Source: Nitrosopumilus adriaticus
GTDB lineage: Archaea; Thermoproteota; Nitrososphaeria; Nitrososphaerales; Nitrosopumilaceae
DNA: 64,000 nt
Reading direction: 5' to 3'
Assembly: GCF_000956175.1 (NCBI RefSeq)
Contig: NZ_CP011070.1
Location: forward strand, 868,001 to 932,000
The translations under genes were made by a program, and so were the position numbers. The number at the start of each line of letters is the position of its first letter. Position 1 is the first letter of the stretch. The notes beneath the pieces were generated by a model. It was not told the origin of the DNA, made no database searches, and saw nothing but the letters and a program-made list of their open reading frames with translations. Shown here one piece after another: positions 35,614-44,625 of the stretch.

Positions 35614-35784
35614 ATGCAAAGTCTAACTTTGAAACAAGGGCAATCTGAGCCTAAAACAAGTCTGGTAGAAACACCAGTAAAAGAAAGAGAAAAAATTCGA
35701 CCTGAAATATTGTCTCTGCAAAACACGTCTGCAATGGATGTAATGGGATTATCATGGATATTTGTTGAGGATGATTACAGTTGA
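35614..35784 (+). CDS. Small soluble protein
   Basis: A 56-residue protein, polar in the first half (KQGQSEPKTSLVETP) and with an amphipathic end (NTSAMDVMGLSWIFVEDDYS). AATAATAA at 35587-35594 is about 24 bp upstream of ATG 35614 and about 29 bp from the divergent start at 35561, so the promoter region is shared. An upstream in-frame ATG at 35560 is less likely. No motif recognised. Confidence 0.5.
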   Translation: MQSLTLKQGQSEPKTSLVETPVKEREKIRPEILSLQNTSAMDVMGLSWIFVEDDYS

Positions 35785-35873
35785 TCCGAGAACTGATTTC
35801 TGCCATTTCAAAAAATATGAAAAAAGATAATTCGATTAAATTTGATTCAGAAATACTGGAATCATTCAAGTGA
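35781..35873 (+). CDS. 30-residue coupled microprotein
   Basis: A 31-codon frame beginning at TTG in a TTGA overlap with the stop of the preceding gene, mirroring the coupling seen at 11130-11133. It is a short amphipathic helix pair without Cys. Tentative. Confidence 0.35.
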   Translation: MIRELISAISKNMKKDNSIKFDSEILESFK

Positions 35874-35958
35874 AAAAAATGAAGAATAACTTCCTGATGC
35901 ATTTTTTAATTTTTACTGGATCATATGATTCAAAATTCTGTAATGACTCATACCCAAT

Positions 35959-35972
35959 GTTTATCAGTAAAC
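35959..35972. promoter_or_regulatory. Inverted repeat at the S-layer promoter
   Basis: GTTTA-TCAG-TAAAC, with the TATA-like TTTATC inside it, centred about 27 bp before ATG 35989. It may be an operator, or merely a symmetric strong promoter. Confidence 0.4.
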
Positions 35973-35988
35973 CTGACAAAATATCGAC

Positions 35989-38900
35989 ATGATACAACAT
36001 AAGAAAATTTTTTCAATATTTCTTTCTATTTTAATCCTAAGCGGTAGTATTTCCCTTGCTAGTTTTTCTAATGTTGAAGCACAAACATCCTATCTTTATG
36101 TCTCAGCTTCAAATCCTTTATCTCAAAACCGTGTTGCTGGTCCACAAGTAATAGAAGTTGTAGTACGTGATCAAAATATTTCTGATACTGGTAAAGGACT
36201 GGGAGAACCTGATGTTACAATTAATGGAAAAGATTTGCGAATGACTCAGGCTACAGATGGAAATTGGTATGGTTATTTTTCTGATAGGCGACAAGCTCAG
36301 ATTGCAGATAGCACAGTTGGTCTTACTGGAAAAGGACTTGACTTTGGAACCTTCTGTTCTAGAAATACTTCTGTCCTTGGAGTTTCTGTATCGGATACTG
36401 AAGGCATTGCAATTCCTGTAAGTGGTTCAGGCATTGGAGGTGAAAACGGCATTAACCCTCCTAATCAAATCACACAAGATTGTTCTTTGTCTTCACCCTA
36501 CACAAAAAATTCGATGAATGTTGTAAGACAAGCAAAGGCAATGAATCCTGGAAACAGCATTGTCAAACTTGGACAAATTGGATTGACCTCTCAAGATCTG
36601 TGGCCATTTATTCAACTCTATGATTTTTCAAAAGGAGGAAACATAGAAATTCAATACAATAGGGGCGGTGGACCACAAAAGACTACTCTAACTTTTGACA
36701 CTTCTGAAAAACTAGTCAAACATGAATTAGACAGGTCAACTTATCCAAGATCATCTGATGTTAATCTAAAAATAACAGATCTAACGCTTAACATTGATCC
36801 TACTGATGAAGATTCATGGTCATTTGGAACTTCATCAAGTCCATCTACATACTATTTACTTTATGAAGAATCCGGAAAAGTAGATTCTGATGGAACATCC
36901 GGCGCTGTTGATTTGGTGCCTTATCTCAGCTCTATGATGTTCAAAGACAATGGAATTCTAAAAATTAATCCTAGTACTCAGGGACAAGCAAATGTCATTA
37001 CCATAAGAGACAATGATAATTCTGCAACAAACGGTGATGGTGAAATTGACATCTCCCTTATCTCAACATCAGCTGGCTCAATTGGGGCTGGCAAACAACC
37101 AGTAACAATAACTGAAACATCTCCCAATAGTGGAATTTTTACTACCTATGATCCAAACAATGATTCTGTCCTGATCACAACTCAAAATGCACAAAGAGGA
37201 ACATCTGCAACAATTGAATACAACAAAAAACCTGTAACTCTGCTAATTGGATTTGGCAAGGGTGTCATATCACTTGATGAAACATTGAAAGGAACTGAAT
37301 GGAATTCTGGTGAAGAGATGCCCGTAATTTTGATTGATTCTGATTCAAACAAAAATAATCTTGAAAAAGAGGATCTGGATTTGTTTAATCCTTTCTACAA
37401 GGCAATCCCTGCTCTGAGTACCGGTGATCCATTTACTTTGGGTGAAAGCGGCGTTGGCGATACAACAAAAATAAAATCTTCTTTTCTCTCAGGGTTTACT
37501 CTTACTCCCGTGTCTAACAAGTTTACTTTGTCCTCCTCAACTTTGGGAACAACTACGACCACATCAGTTGAAAAATTCAGTGACAGAGCACGAATTGATC
37601 CGACTACAACAACCAATGCAAATGCACTGGTAATAGATCTTAAAACTCCAATCAAGGAACTTTATGGTTCAATTAACAATCCATTTGATCCTGCAAAAAA
37701 ATTCAAAGGATTAAACATGTTTAACTATGATATTCGTTCTTTGAACAATACAATACAGAATGTCGATGTTTATCTGTTAGTTAATGAATTGTCTTCTGAC
37801 ATTCTTGATTCTTCTGGAAATCCTGTAAATAATTTATCTGCAATAAAGATTGTATCTGATACTCGACTTCAAAATTTAATTAATCTAAATTCTACACAAC
37901 AAGTTTCTAATCCTCAAACCCTTCATTCAAATTTATTTTCTCAATCTTACACTGGAAATGAGCCAATTGGATTGATGTTTACTTTTACTCCAATTCAAAA
38001 CATTGGTATGGAAACTAGGCCTATAGTTGCTGATTTCTTTTCATATGGAATTCTAAATGATGGTCTTACAAAACAACAACGAATTGCAAATCAAATTGTA
38101 CGTGTCGAAATGGAGGAATTGACAAAGGACTCTGGAAAGTTTAGGGGAAGTCTGGAATATATCATGCTAAACCAATTGAATATCTTTAATCCTGCAACAT
38201 ATGAAAAAATCAATCCAATTGATGACGAACCCATCTTTCTTGTAATTGATGAATTAAAAGGAAATGATGCTCCAAGAATTAATTTTAATGACTTGGGTTC
38301 TGATGGGGTACTAACTGCAATCTCAGACCAACAAGACGTACTTTCACATATGGGTATTGTAATTTTGTCAATAAAGTCATTCAAGCCTGGTGATACAGTT
38401 GGTGTGACGTTGCTTGACAAGGATCTAAATGTGGATTCAGACCTTGTTGATATCTATACCGTAGTTGATCCATCAAAATTTCCCAATGATGTGGCATCTG
38501 ATACAGTCGGACTGCCAAATTTGGGAATGATGAAAAATGAGCCTTTTGGACAGCTATTGGAAATAACATTTGATGATGAACGTTGGTTAAAATCTACAGT
38601 CCCTTCTAATGGTAAATCATGCTCTGCAATTTCTGGAAGTGACGGGTTAGCTTCAACTGGATTTACTCTAGTTGAAACTGGACGGAAAACTGGGGAATTT
38701 GTCGGATCATTTAAGATTCCCTCTCAGTACTGCTCAAGAAATGATGGTGGTATAGTAAAATCTACAACAGGGGTGGACATTGGTGCAAGATACTATGATT
38801 TTCGAGGAACATCTAGTCAAGCTGCAGTAACCAGTGCTAGTGCAACTGTTGGTGCAACAAGTGGTTTGGTAAAACTGGATAGAAGTAGCTATCCAGTACC

Positions 38901-41091
38901 TGTGGGCTCTATTTCAGACTTTTTTGATACGGGAAAATCTTCCTCAACAAGACCTGATGGGCATTCTATCTTTCCTTTCCATCTAACTGCAATTACTAAA
39001 AATGGTGATACAAAGGCAATTGATTCTGGAGAAGAACTAGGACCCCAAGACACAATTCTTTATGTTCAAATTCATGATGCAGACTATAATCTCTCACCAA
39101 ATGGGGAAGATACAATTTCACAAAACATTGTTGGGTCAAACGGACCAGTAAAAGTTTTGGTTACTCGCGGAACATCTAGCTTGCTTTTGGCTACAGCTGG
39201 CGGTGAAGAAGCAAAACAAGGAGTCATCACAACTGGAAAGAATACAAAAAGCGGAATTACTAGAGAACTAGGTCCAATTTTGGAGACTGCTCCAAGCTCT
39301 GGAATATTTCAGTTTAAACTCCCTCTGCGATACAGTGATGGACCGTCATCGACAAAATGTCCTCCTACAACCACATTCACAAAATTGGATAATACTAAAA
39401 CTGGCGTTCTGTCACGATTTGATGCATCTCCCTCTACTGGGAATTACTGTATTTTGAAAGGCGATGTGATTACAGTAGAATACTCTGATCAAACCGATGC
39501 ATCTGGTTCTCCAAGAACAGTAACTGGTTCTGCGGCATTTGATCTAAGGATAGGCTCTCTACAGTCCGATAAATCTTCATACATTATTGGACGTGATGTG
39601 ATACTGACTTTGATTGATCCTGATCTTAATTTTGACTCTAAAAAGGCTGAAACACATTCACTTGATGTTTTAGAATGGGACTCCGATGATGCTAGGGTGA
39701 CAATGGGTAATCTTGGAGGTGCAATTACTAAAAATGGAAAAATTTTCGATTCACAGCCATTTGGTCTTCGTGAAACAGGCGACTCTACGGGAATATTCCA
39801 AACCATTCTTAAAATTCCATCTGAAATTAATAACAAACCCGTAGATAGAGATGAAACAATTGAGATTACGTATACTGATTGGGGCACTTCTGGCTCTGAC
39901 TTTGTAGGTAAGACAGACCAGAAGGTAGAACTCAAATTCTATACTTCTAATTTACAATCCTTGATTACACTAGATAAGAAAGTATACTCTTGGACAGAAA
40001 AAGTCTACATTACAATTGTTGCACCTGATCATAATTTTGATGAATACAAAATTGATCCAATAGGTCAAAATGAAAAAAATGAAATCAAGATATCTACTAG
40101 ATCAAACAAGCTTTCACAATACAAACTTGTAGAGACTGGTACTGATACTGGAATATTTACAGGCGAAGTCATACTTACAGGATTCAAGCATGATGCTGAT
40201 GGTAATCCTAGAACTGGCGATATAGACGGCATTGATACAATGCCTAGAACAGAACCTAAAAGTAAAGGGGGGCCGACAAATGGATTTTTAGAATCTAAAC
40301 ATGATGATGGGCTAACTGTGTCATTCAAATTCAATGACCGAGAAACAACAACCTCCTCAGCTCTGATTAGATGGAATATTGGTGCTGTAGAATGGATTCA
40401 GGGTGTAACCTCATCTAATGGTATTGGTGTGATTAGGGTTATTGATCCAGACATGAATCTAAATCCTGAAACAGTAAATACATTTACAATTGATGTGTGG
40501 TCTGATTCCGATCTTGGTGGGATAGATCTTACAGTAATTGAAACAGGGCCTGCAACTGGTATATTTGAAGGACAAGTCATATTGACCAGTAAGGACCAAT
40601 CTTCTGGAAATAAACTTCGAGTATCTGATGGGGATACCATTACAGCAAAGTATGAGGACCATACGTTGCCAAAACCATATTCTACTGCAGATGAGCTAAA
40701 GATTTCAGCAACTGCATATGTGGGTCCAATCATTCCTCCTTTAGAGCGTATTCCAATATCCAATCCTAGAACTGTTGATTCTTTTGGAAATGTGCTAAAT
40801 GATGTTTATGTTGATCAACAAGTCCAAATCACTGCAAATCTATTAAACAAAAATATTGCAAACCAACCTTTTACCTATCTGGTTCAAATTAATAACTCTA
40901 CAAACTCTGTGGAATCCCTATCATGGATCACTGGAACTTTGTTAGAGGGTCAATCATTTTCCCCCTCTGTATCTTGGATTCCTGACAGTTCTGGAAAATA
41001 CACTGCAACAATTTTTGTTTGGCAAACTCTTAGCAATCCTGTAGCTTTGAGTCCTCCAATCAAACTGGATATGATGGTAATTGAAAATTAA
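35989..41091 (+). CDS. S-layer-type major surface protein
   Basis: A 1700-residue secreted protein with a signal peptide (IFSIFLSILILSGSISLASF, cleavage near VEAQ) and no membrane anchor. It matches in size and character the approximately 1730-residue S-layer protein known from Nitrosopumilus maritimus. The chain consists of repeated Ig-like domains; a motif of the form ET-G-xx-TGIF recurs at least six times (ETGRKTGEF, ETGDSTGIF, ETGTDTGIF, ETGPATGIF and variants), and Asp-rich turns (DPDLNFD, DPDMNLN, DADYNL) look like Ca2+ sites. The shell is thought to form the outer surface and channel ammonium; that is known for relatives, not shown here. Confidence 0.85.
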   Translation: MIQHKKIFSIFLSILILSGSISLASFSNVEAQTSYLYVSASNPLSQNRVAGPQVIEVVVRDQNISDTGKGLGEPDVTINGKDLRMTQATDGNWYGYFSDRRQAQIADSTVGLTGKGLDFGTFCSRNTSVLGVSVSDTEGIAIPVSGSGIGGENGINPPNQITQDCSLSSPYTKNSMNVVRQAKAMNPGNSIVKLGQIGLTSQDLWPFIQLYDFSKGGNIEIQYNRGGGPQKTTLTFDTSEKLVKHELDRSTYPRSSDVNLKITDLTLNIDPTDEDSWSFGTSSSPSTYYLLYEESGKVDSDGTSGAVDLVPYLSSMMFKDNGILKINPSTQGQANVITIRDNDNSATNGDGEIDISLISTSAGSIGAGKQPVTITETSPNSGIFTTYDPNNDSVLITTQNAQRGTSATIEYNKKPVTLLIGFGKGVISLDETLKGTEWNSGEEMPVILIDSDSNKNNLEKEDLDLFNPFYKAIPALSTGDPFTLGESGVGDTTKIKSSFLSGFTLTPVSNKFTLSSSTLGTTTTTSVEKFSDRARIDPTTTTNANALVIDLKTPIKELYGSINNPFDPAKKFKGLNMFNYDIRSLNNTIQNVDVYLLVNELSSDILDSSGNPVNNLSAIKIVSDTRLQNLINLNSTQQVSNPQTLHSNLFSQSYTGNEPIGLMFTFTPIQNIGMETRPIVADFFSYGILNDGLTKQQRIANQIVRVEMEELTKDSGKFRGSLEYIMLNQLNIFNPATYEKINPIDDEPIFLVIDELKGNDAPRINFNDLGSDGVLTAISDQQDVLSHMGIVILSIKSFKPGDTVGVTLLDKDLNVDSDLVDIYTVVDPSKFPNDVASDTVGLPNLGMMKNEPFGQLLEITFDDERWLKSTVPSNGKSCSAISGSDGLASTGFTLVETGRKTGEFVGSFKIPSQYCSRNDGGIVKSTTGVDIGARYYDFRGTSSQAAVTSASATVGATSGLVKLDRSSYPVPVGSISDFFDTGKSSSTRPDGHSIFPFHLTAITKNGDTKAIDSGEELGPQDTILYVQIHDADYNLSPNGEDTISQNIVGSNGPVKVLVTRGTSSLLLATAGGEEAKQGVITTGKNTKSGITRELGPILETAPSSGIFQFKLPLRYSDGPSSTKCPPTTTFTKLDNTKTGVLSRFDASPSTGNYCILKGDVITVEYSDQTDASGSPRTVTGSAAFDLRIGSLQSDKSSYIIGRDVILTLIDPDLNFDSKKAETHSLDVLEWDSDDARVTMGNLGGAITKNGKIFDSQPFGLRETGDSTGIFQTILKIPSEINNKPVDRDETIEITYTDWGTSGSDFVGKTDQKVELKFYTSNLQSLITLDKKVYSWTEKVYITIVAPDHNFDEYKIDPIGQNEKNEIKISTRSNKLSQYKLVETGTDTGIFTGEVILTGFKHDADGNPRTGDIDGIDTMPRTEPKSKGGPTNGFLESKHDDGLTVSFKFNDRETTTSSALIRWNIGAVEWIQGVTSSNGIGVIRVIDPDMNLNPETVNTFTIDVWSDSDLGGIDLTVIETGPATGIFEGQVILTSKDQSSGNKLRVSDGDTITAKYEDHTLPKPYSTADELKISATAYVGPIIPPLERIPISNPRTVDSFGNVLNDVYVDQQVQITANLLNKNIANQPFTYLVQINNSTNSVESLSWITGTLLEGQSFSPSVSWIPDSSGKYTATIFVWQTLSNPVALSPPIKLDMMVIEN

Positions 41092-41145
41092 ATAATTACA
41101 TATAAGTTTTATTTGTATTGATAAATTTACAATTAATCTGAGATT

Positions 41146-41538
41146 TTAAACTGTTGTAATTTTAATGTCATCGAACAACTCTTCAGCTCTTTTGATAATT
41201 TTTTTGTCATCTGCATTAGGATCTGCAGATATTAGTACCAAATTATCTCCAATTGGAACACTGATGATTAGTTGTTTTGTTCTTCTTGATGCAATATAGT
41301 CAATTGGTCCTAATACATCATCTAGCTCTTTTCTCATCTTAAAGTCTAACTGCATCTGCATGTATGTCATTGAAATTTTTTCTTCTTCTATGAGAGGTGT
41401 TTTTCCTTTTTTGAATCCGCCCGCAACTAATCTTCCTAATTCATTTATCACTCCTACATGCCTTACGTTCTCATCTTTTGATAATTCATCACAGGCGTTA
41501 TCTAATTTTGTGATATCCTCAGGTGATAATAATGCCAT
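41146..41538 (-). CDS. DUF6659-like thaumarchaeal protein (paralogue)
   Basis: A 130-residue soluble protein with GVINELGRLVAGGFKKGK, the same core as the protein at 4214-4579, and the same order of acidic, KMRKELD and ISVPIGDNLVLIS segments. Function unknown. It lies at the 3' side of the S-layer gene, convergent with it. Confidence 0.7.
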   Translation of the reverse strand: MALLSPEDITKLDNACDELSKDENVRHVGVINELGRLVAGGFKKGKTPLIEEEKISMTYMQMQLDFKMRKELDDVLGPIDYIASRRTKQLIISVPIGDNLVLISADPNADDKKIIKRAEELFDDIKITTV

Positions 41539-41861
41539 ATTGATGTGGATTTGCTACTCTAATTTTAGGATTATTCATCATCATCTCCGTTGAAAAGTTT
41601 TCTCCTTTTCTTACGAACCATTGCACCCTACTCTTTTTTGAGTAACAAATTTTTGCCAGAGTTCCTTCATAACTATCTTAAAATTCTGAATATATTGATG
41701 TGGAAATGGAATTTCTGCTATGTGTTTGTTTGTTCTGGTTTTCTATTAAGGGAGTGAATTTTTGATTTTATTTTGATAATTCTAATCTAGCTGCACTCCT
41801 CTAAGAATTAGTCATGTGGTTGACTTCATAAGCATATATAATCAAGTAATTTTACTACTGT
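41539..41861. other. Gap with two tiny frames, otherwise featureless
   Basis: On the minus strand, ATG 41670 (19 codons, KELWQKF...) follows a TATATT box centred about 23 bp upstream, and ATG 41621 opens a 16-residue basic-then-acidic peptide (VRKKRRKLFNGDDDE) that ends at 41571, just upstream of the DUF6659-like gene. These might be leader peptides of that gene. The right part holds the CATATATAATC promoter (about 41833) of the next plus-strand gene. Confidence 0.3.
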
Positions 41862-43169
41862 GTGGGTCTTTCCAATTCTGTTCTGTTAGGATTAAAAATT
41901 TTTCAGCCAAATTCAATCACTGGTAAGACGCTGGAATTTTTTGAATTTTTAAAATATGAGACAAAACCATTTCGAACTGATTCATCTCTATCAAAAGAGA
42001 TTTTGTATGGGACAATTCCTAAAAGTAGCAAAATAAAACAAACCAAAACAGCAAAGACTCAAACAAAAAAACAATTTGAAGAATTTCTAAAGAATCTTGA
42101 TAAAACACTTATGATTAAAAATTCTGATGAAGATCTTTCAGAAATTAAATGGGATGAAATTGATGATTTTTGTAGTTTACTTCGTTTGATTGAACGAAGT
42201 GATGAAAGAAAAGTTCGGTGGGCACTGTATAATCAATTTGTATCTGGAAATACTAAAATCACAATTGATACCTTGTCTAAATTACTAAAAGAATTTAAAA
42301 TTAATAATTTGGAAAAGGTTCTAAATAAAATACTAAAATCTGAAACATTATCTGGCTTGGATGCAGAATTTGATGGAACTGCATTTACAATTAAACATCA
42401 ACTTGGAGACAAACTTGTGTCTCATTATTTAGCTGATGCTATTGAAGAACCCTCTAGAAGATCTCCTGGTGAATTAGAAAAAGAAATTCTTGCATTGATT
42501 GATGAAGGCTCTTACTCTAACCAGGAAATTTCTCAAGCTTTAATGATTGATGAAGGACTTGTATCAAGAACAATTTCAAAACTACGTGATCAGGATAAAA
42601 TTGTCTTATCTAGTTTTGGTCAACGTGGAATAAGATACTTTACCACAAATTGTGACAACTGCCCATTTGGAACAACAAAATCATCATGTAGAAAAGAAGC
42701 ATTATCTTTTATCATTTCTGCCTTCATGAAAGATTATGATGTAGATCTTACTACAAAAGATTTTGATTCTGTAGAATCCAATCAGGCTCTTCTGAAAATT
42801 AAGCGAATTATCATGATGGCAAGAAAAGAAAAGAACACAAAACTAGAGCGCAATTTAAGCGAGAATCTTGATGACGTTCTTTCAAAAGTAGTTGACAAAT
42901 TTATTGACATTGAATATCCTGATAAAAAATACCCAAATCTACCTGAAATCAATCTCAAAGTACCATCAAATATAGCAAATCTTCCCATATTGTATCAATT
43001 AGGGTTAAGAAAAGGTGCCCAGGGCGGAATTAGGTTAATGGATGAGATGCTTCACCTAGTATCAAAATCAATCAGCAAAGAAGACCGTGTAAAAATAAAA
43101 AAACATTCCTTGGTTGAGGCTAACAAGTTTCTACAGTATCTGGGACTGGACCGTAGAGATTCTAATTGA
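41862..43169 (+). CDS. Winged-helix protein with Cys cluster
   Basis: A 435-residue soluble protein. The middle part is a winged helix (LEKEILALIDEGSYSNQEIS, then DEGLVSRTISKLRDQDKIV), followed directly by CDNCPFGTTKSSC, a three-Cys cluster (with an upstream TN) that could bind an Fe-S cluster or zinc. The N-terminal 190 residues are Lys-rich and helical; the C-terminal 130 are helical. It looks like a transcription regulator with a redox or metal sensor, which is inference. GTG start 25 bp after CATATATAATC. Confidence 0.65.
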   Translation: MGLSNSVLLGLKIFQPNSITGKTLEFFEFLKYETKPFRTDSSLSKEILYGTIPKSSKIKQTKTAKTQTKKQFEEFLKNLDKTLMIKNSDEDLSEIKWDEIDDFCSLLRLIERSDERKVRWALYNQFVSGNTKITIDTLSKLLKEFKINNLEKVLNKILKSETLSGLDAEFDGTAFTIKHQLGDKLVSHYLADAIEEPSRRSPGELEKEILALIDEGSYSNQEISQALMIDEGLVSRTISKLRDQDKIVLSSFGQRGIRYFTTNCDNCPFGTTKSSCRKEALSFIISAFMKDYDVDLTTKDFDSVESNQALLKIKRIIMMARKEKNTKLERNLSENLDDVLSKVVDKFIDIEYPDKKYPNLPEINLKVPSNIANLPILYQLGLRKGAQGGIRLMDEMLHLVSKSISKEDRVKIKKHSLVEANKFLQYLGLDRRDSN

Positions 43170-43230
43170 TTAAATTCTAAACATGTGCAATTCGTAACTG
43201 GTTTTTATAGTTGAATAACAAAGAAGTCTT

Positions 43231-44541
43231 GTGAAATTAACAGGTTTATTCGTATTATTTCTAGTTGCCATACTATTTTCAAGTCCTTTAGTGTCTCAAT
43301 CTTTTGCTGATGTCATTCCTCCAAAACAACAGATGAAACTCGATTACACTGCAGAACAAATTATCTGCGCTGAAGGCCTAGTCAAGATAACAAAAGCATC
43401 TTCTGGAAATGTGTCTTGTGTAAAACCTGAATCTGCTGAGAAATTATCTCAAATGGGATGGGCTAAAAAACTCACCGACCAAAATCTTGAAGAAATTAAA
43501 ACAAAAAAAGTTACTAAAGGACAGGCTGCTGGAACAATAAATAAACTGTTTACTGTGAAACAATTATCTCCTTCTAAAACATCTGCTACTTCAACTAGCA
43601 TTTCAGGATATGCATTTATTTTTGATGCATGTGCTAATGATAAAGTAATTCGTACACCTGAAATTTATGTGACATCTGATAGTGAGACTAAACAAGTAAA
43701 ACTTGGAAGTATGATTAATGCAAACTCTTGCTATACTTCATCTGTTCTAATAAAAGCTGCAAATCCTGAATCTATAACTGCAAAATTATTGAATAAAGGT
43801 GGAATATCTGAAAAAATTTCTTCTCTAGAAACTAAAGTTGCTGATTTAAAATCTCAAATAAAAACTCTAAAACAAACTCTTCCAAAAACAGAAGAAAACC
43901 CAAATCCTGAAACAATTAACAACATTATCTCACTTAAAAAAGAACTCAATGATGTTCAAGATCAACTAAGAAGATATTTGGTAGCCTTGTATGTTCCTCC
44001 AAATGTCAAAGTATCAAAAATTGATTTTCCTAAATCCATAACTGGACAACCTCTTACTGGAATGACGACTAATCTCATATCTGTATCTGAATCTGTTGTA
44101 GTGCCAGTTTCCAGCAATCCTGATTTAAAAAGATTTAACGTCGTCTTTGAAGCGTGTTCGGGTATGGAACCTATACGTGTGCCAGTAATTACAGTAGACT
44201 CTGATTCTGATTCAGTTGATGTGAAACTTATTGATAGAATTATCCCTGAATCATGTCAAGTTGGCATTGGTAAAATTAATGCAGTAGATTCAGATACAAT
44301 AATTGTCAGTATTAGTGAAAATTCAAGTATTTCAACACAAATTTCTTCCCTTGAAAAACACGTTGATGAACTACAACTTCAACTAGGTGAAAAAAGAAAA
44401 AGCTTAGGAGTATTAGTCTCAAAACAACTTGATTCAACTGGTGAAGAAGCAGCAGCACAATTAGCTTTGGATATAAGTGATTTGCGAAAAGAACTGTTGG
44501 AGACTAGAACCAAACTCTATGGTGTGATGTTGGGTCTTTAA
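43231..44541 (+). CDS. Secreted coiled-coil protein with two 2-Cys domains
   Basis: A 436-residue protein with signal peptide (LFVLFLVAILFSSPLVSQSFA) and, next to it, a region with CAEGLVKITKASSGNVSCVKP, a motif frequent in thaumarchaeal surface proteins. Two copies of a ~57-residue beta domain follow, each with F-xx-C...I..P.I.V.SDS...C (FDACANDKVIRTPEI and FEACSGMEPIRVPVI), each followed by a coiled coil. One more copy occurs in the protein at 50619-51347. GTG start. A role as surface adaptor or scaffold is inference. Confidence 0.7.
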   Translation: MKLTGLFVLFLVAILFSSPLVSQSFADVIPPKQQMKLDYTAEQIICAEGLVKITKASSGNVSCVKPESAEKLSQMGWAKKLTDQNLEEIKTKKVTKGQAAGTINKLFTVKQLSPSKTSATSTSISGYAFIFDACANDKVIRTPEIYVTSDSETKQVKLGSMINANSCYTSSVLIKAANPESITAKLLNKGGISEKISSLETKVADLKSQIKTLKQTLPKTEENPNPETINNIISLKKELNDVQDQLRRYLVALYVPPNVKVSKIDFPKSITGQPLTGMTTNLISVSESVVVPVSSNPDLKRFNVVFEACSGMEPIRVPVITVDSDSDSVDVKLIDRIIPESCQVGIGKINAVDSDTIIVSISENSSISTQISSLEKHVDELQLQLGEKRKSLGVLVSKQLDSTGEEAAAQLALDISDLRKELLETRTKLYGVMLGL

Positions 44542-44625
44542 TTATTATCAAAATAAAGAGGTCATAAAAAATAAACCAACACCAATTAGAATATACTGAT
44601 CTCTAATCAAATTGGTGGGTAGAAA

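Noticed and set aside
41571-41621. 16-residue peptide with VRKKRRK
   Set aside because: Too short to separate from chance; noted in the gap entry only.
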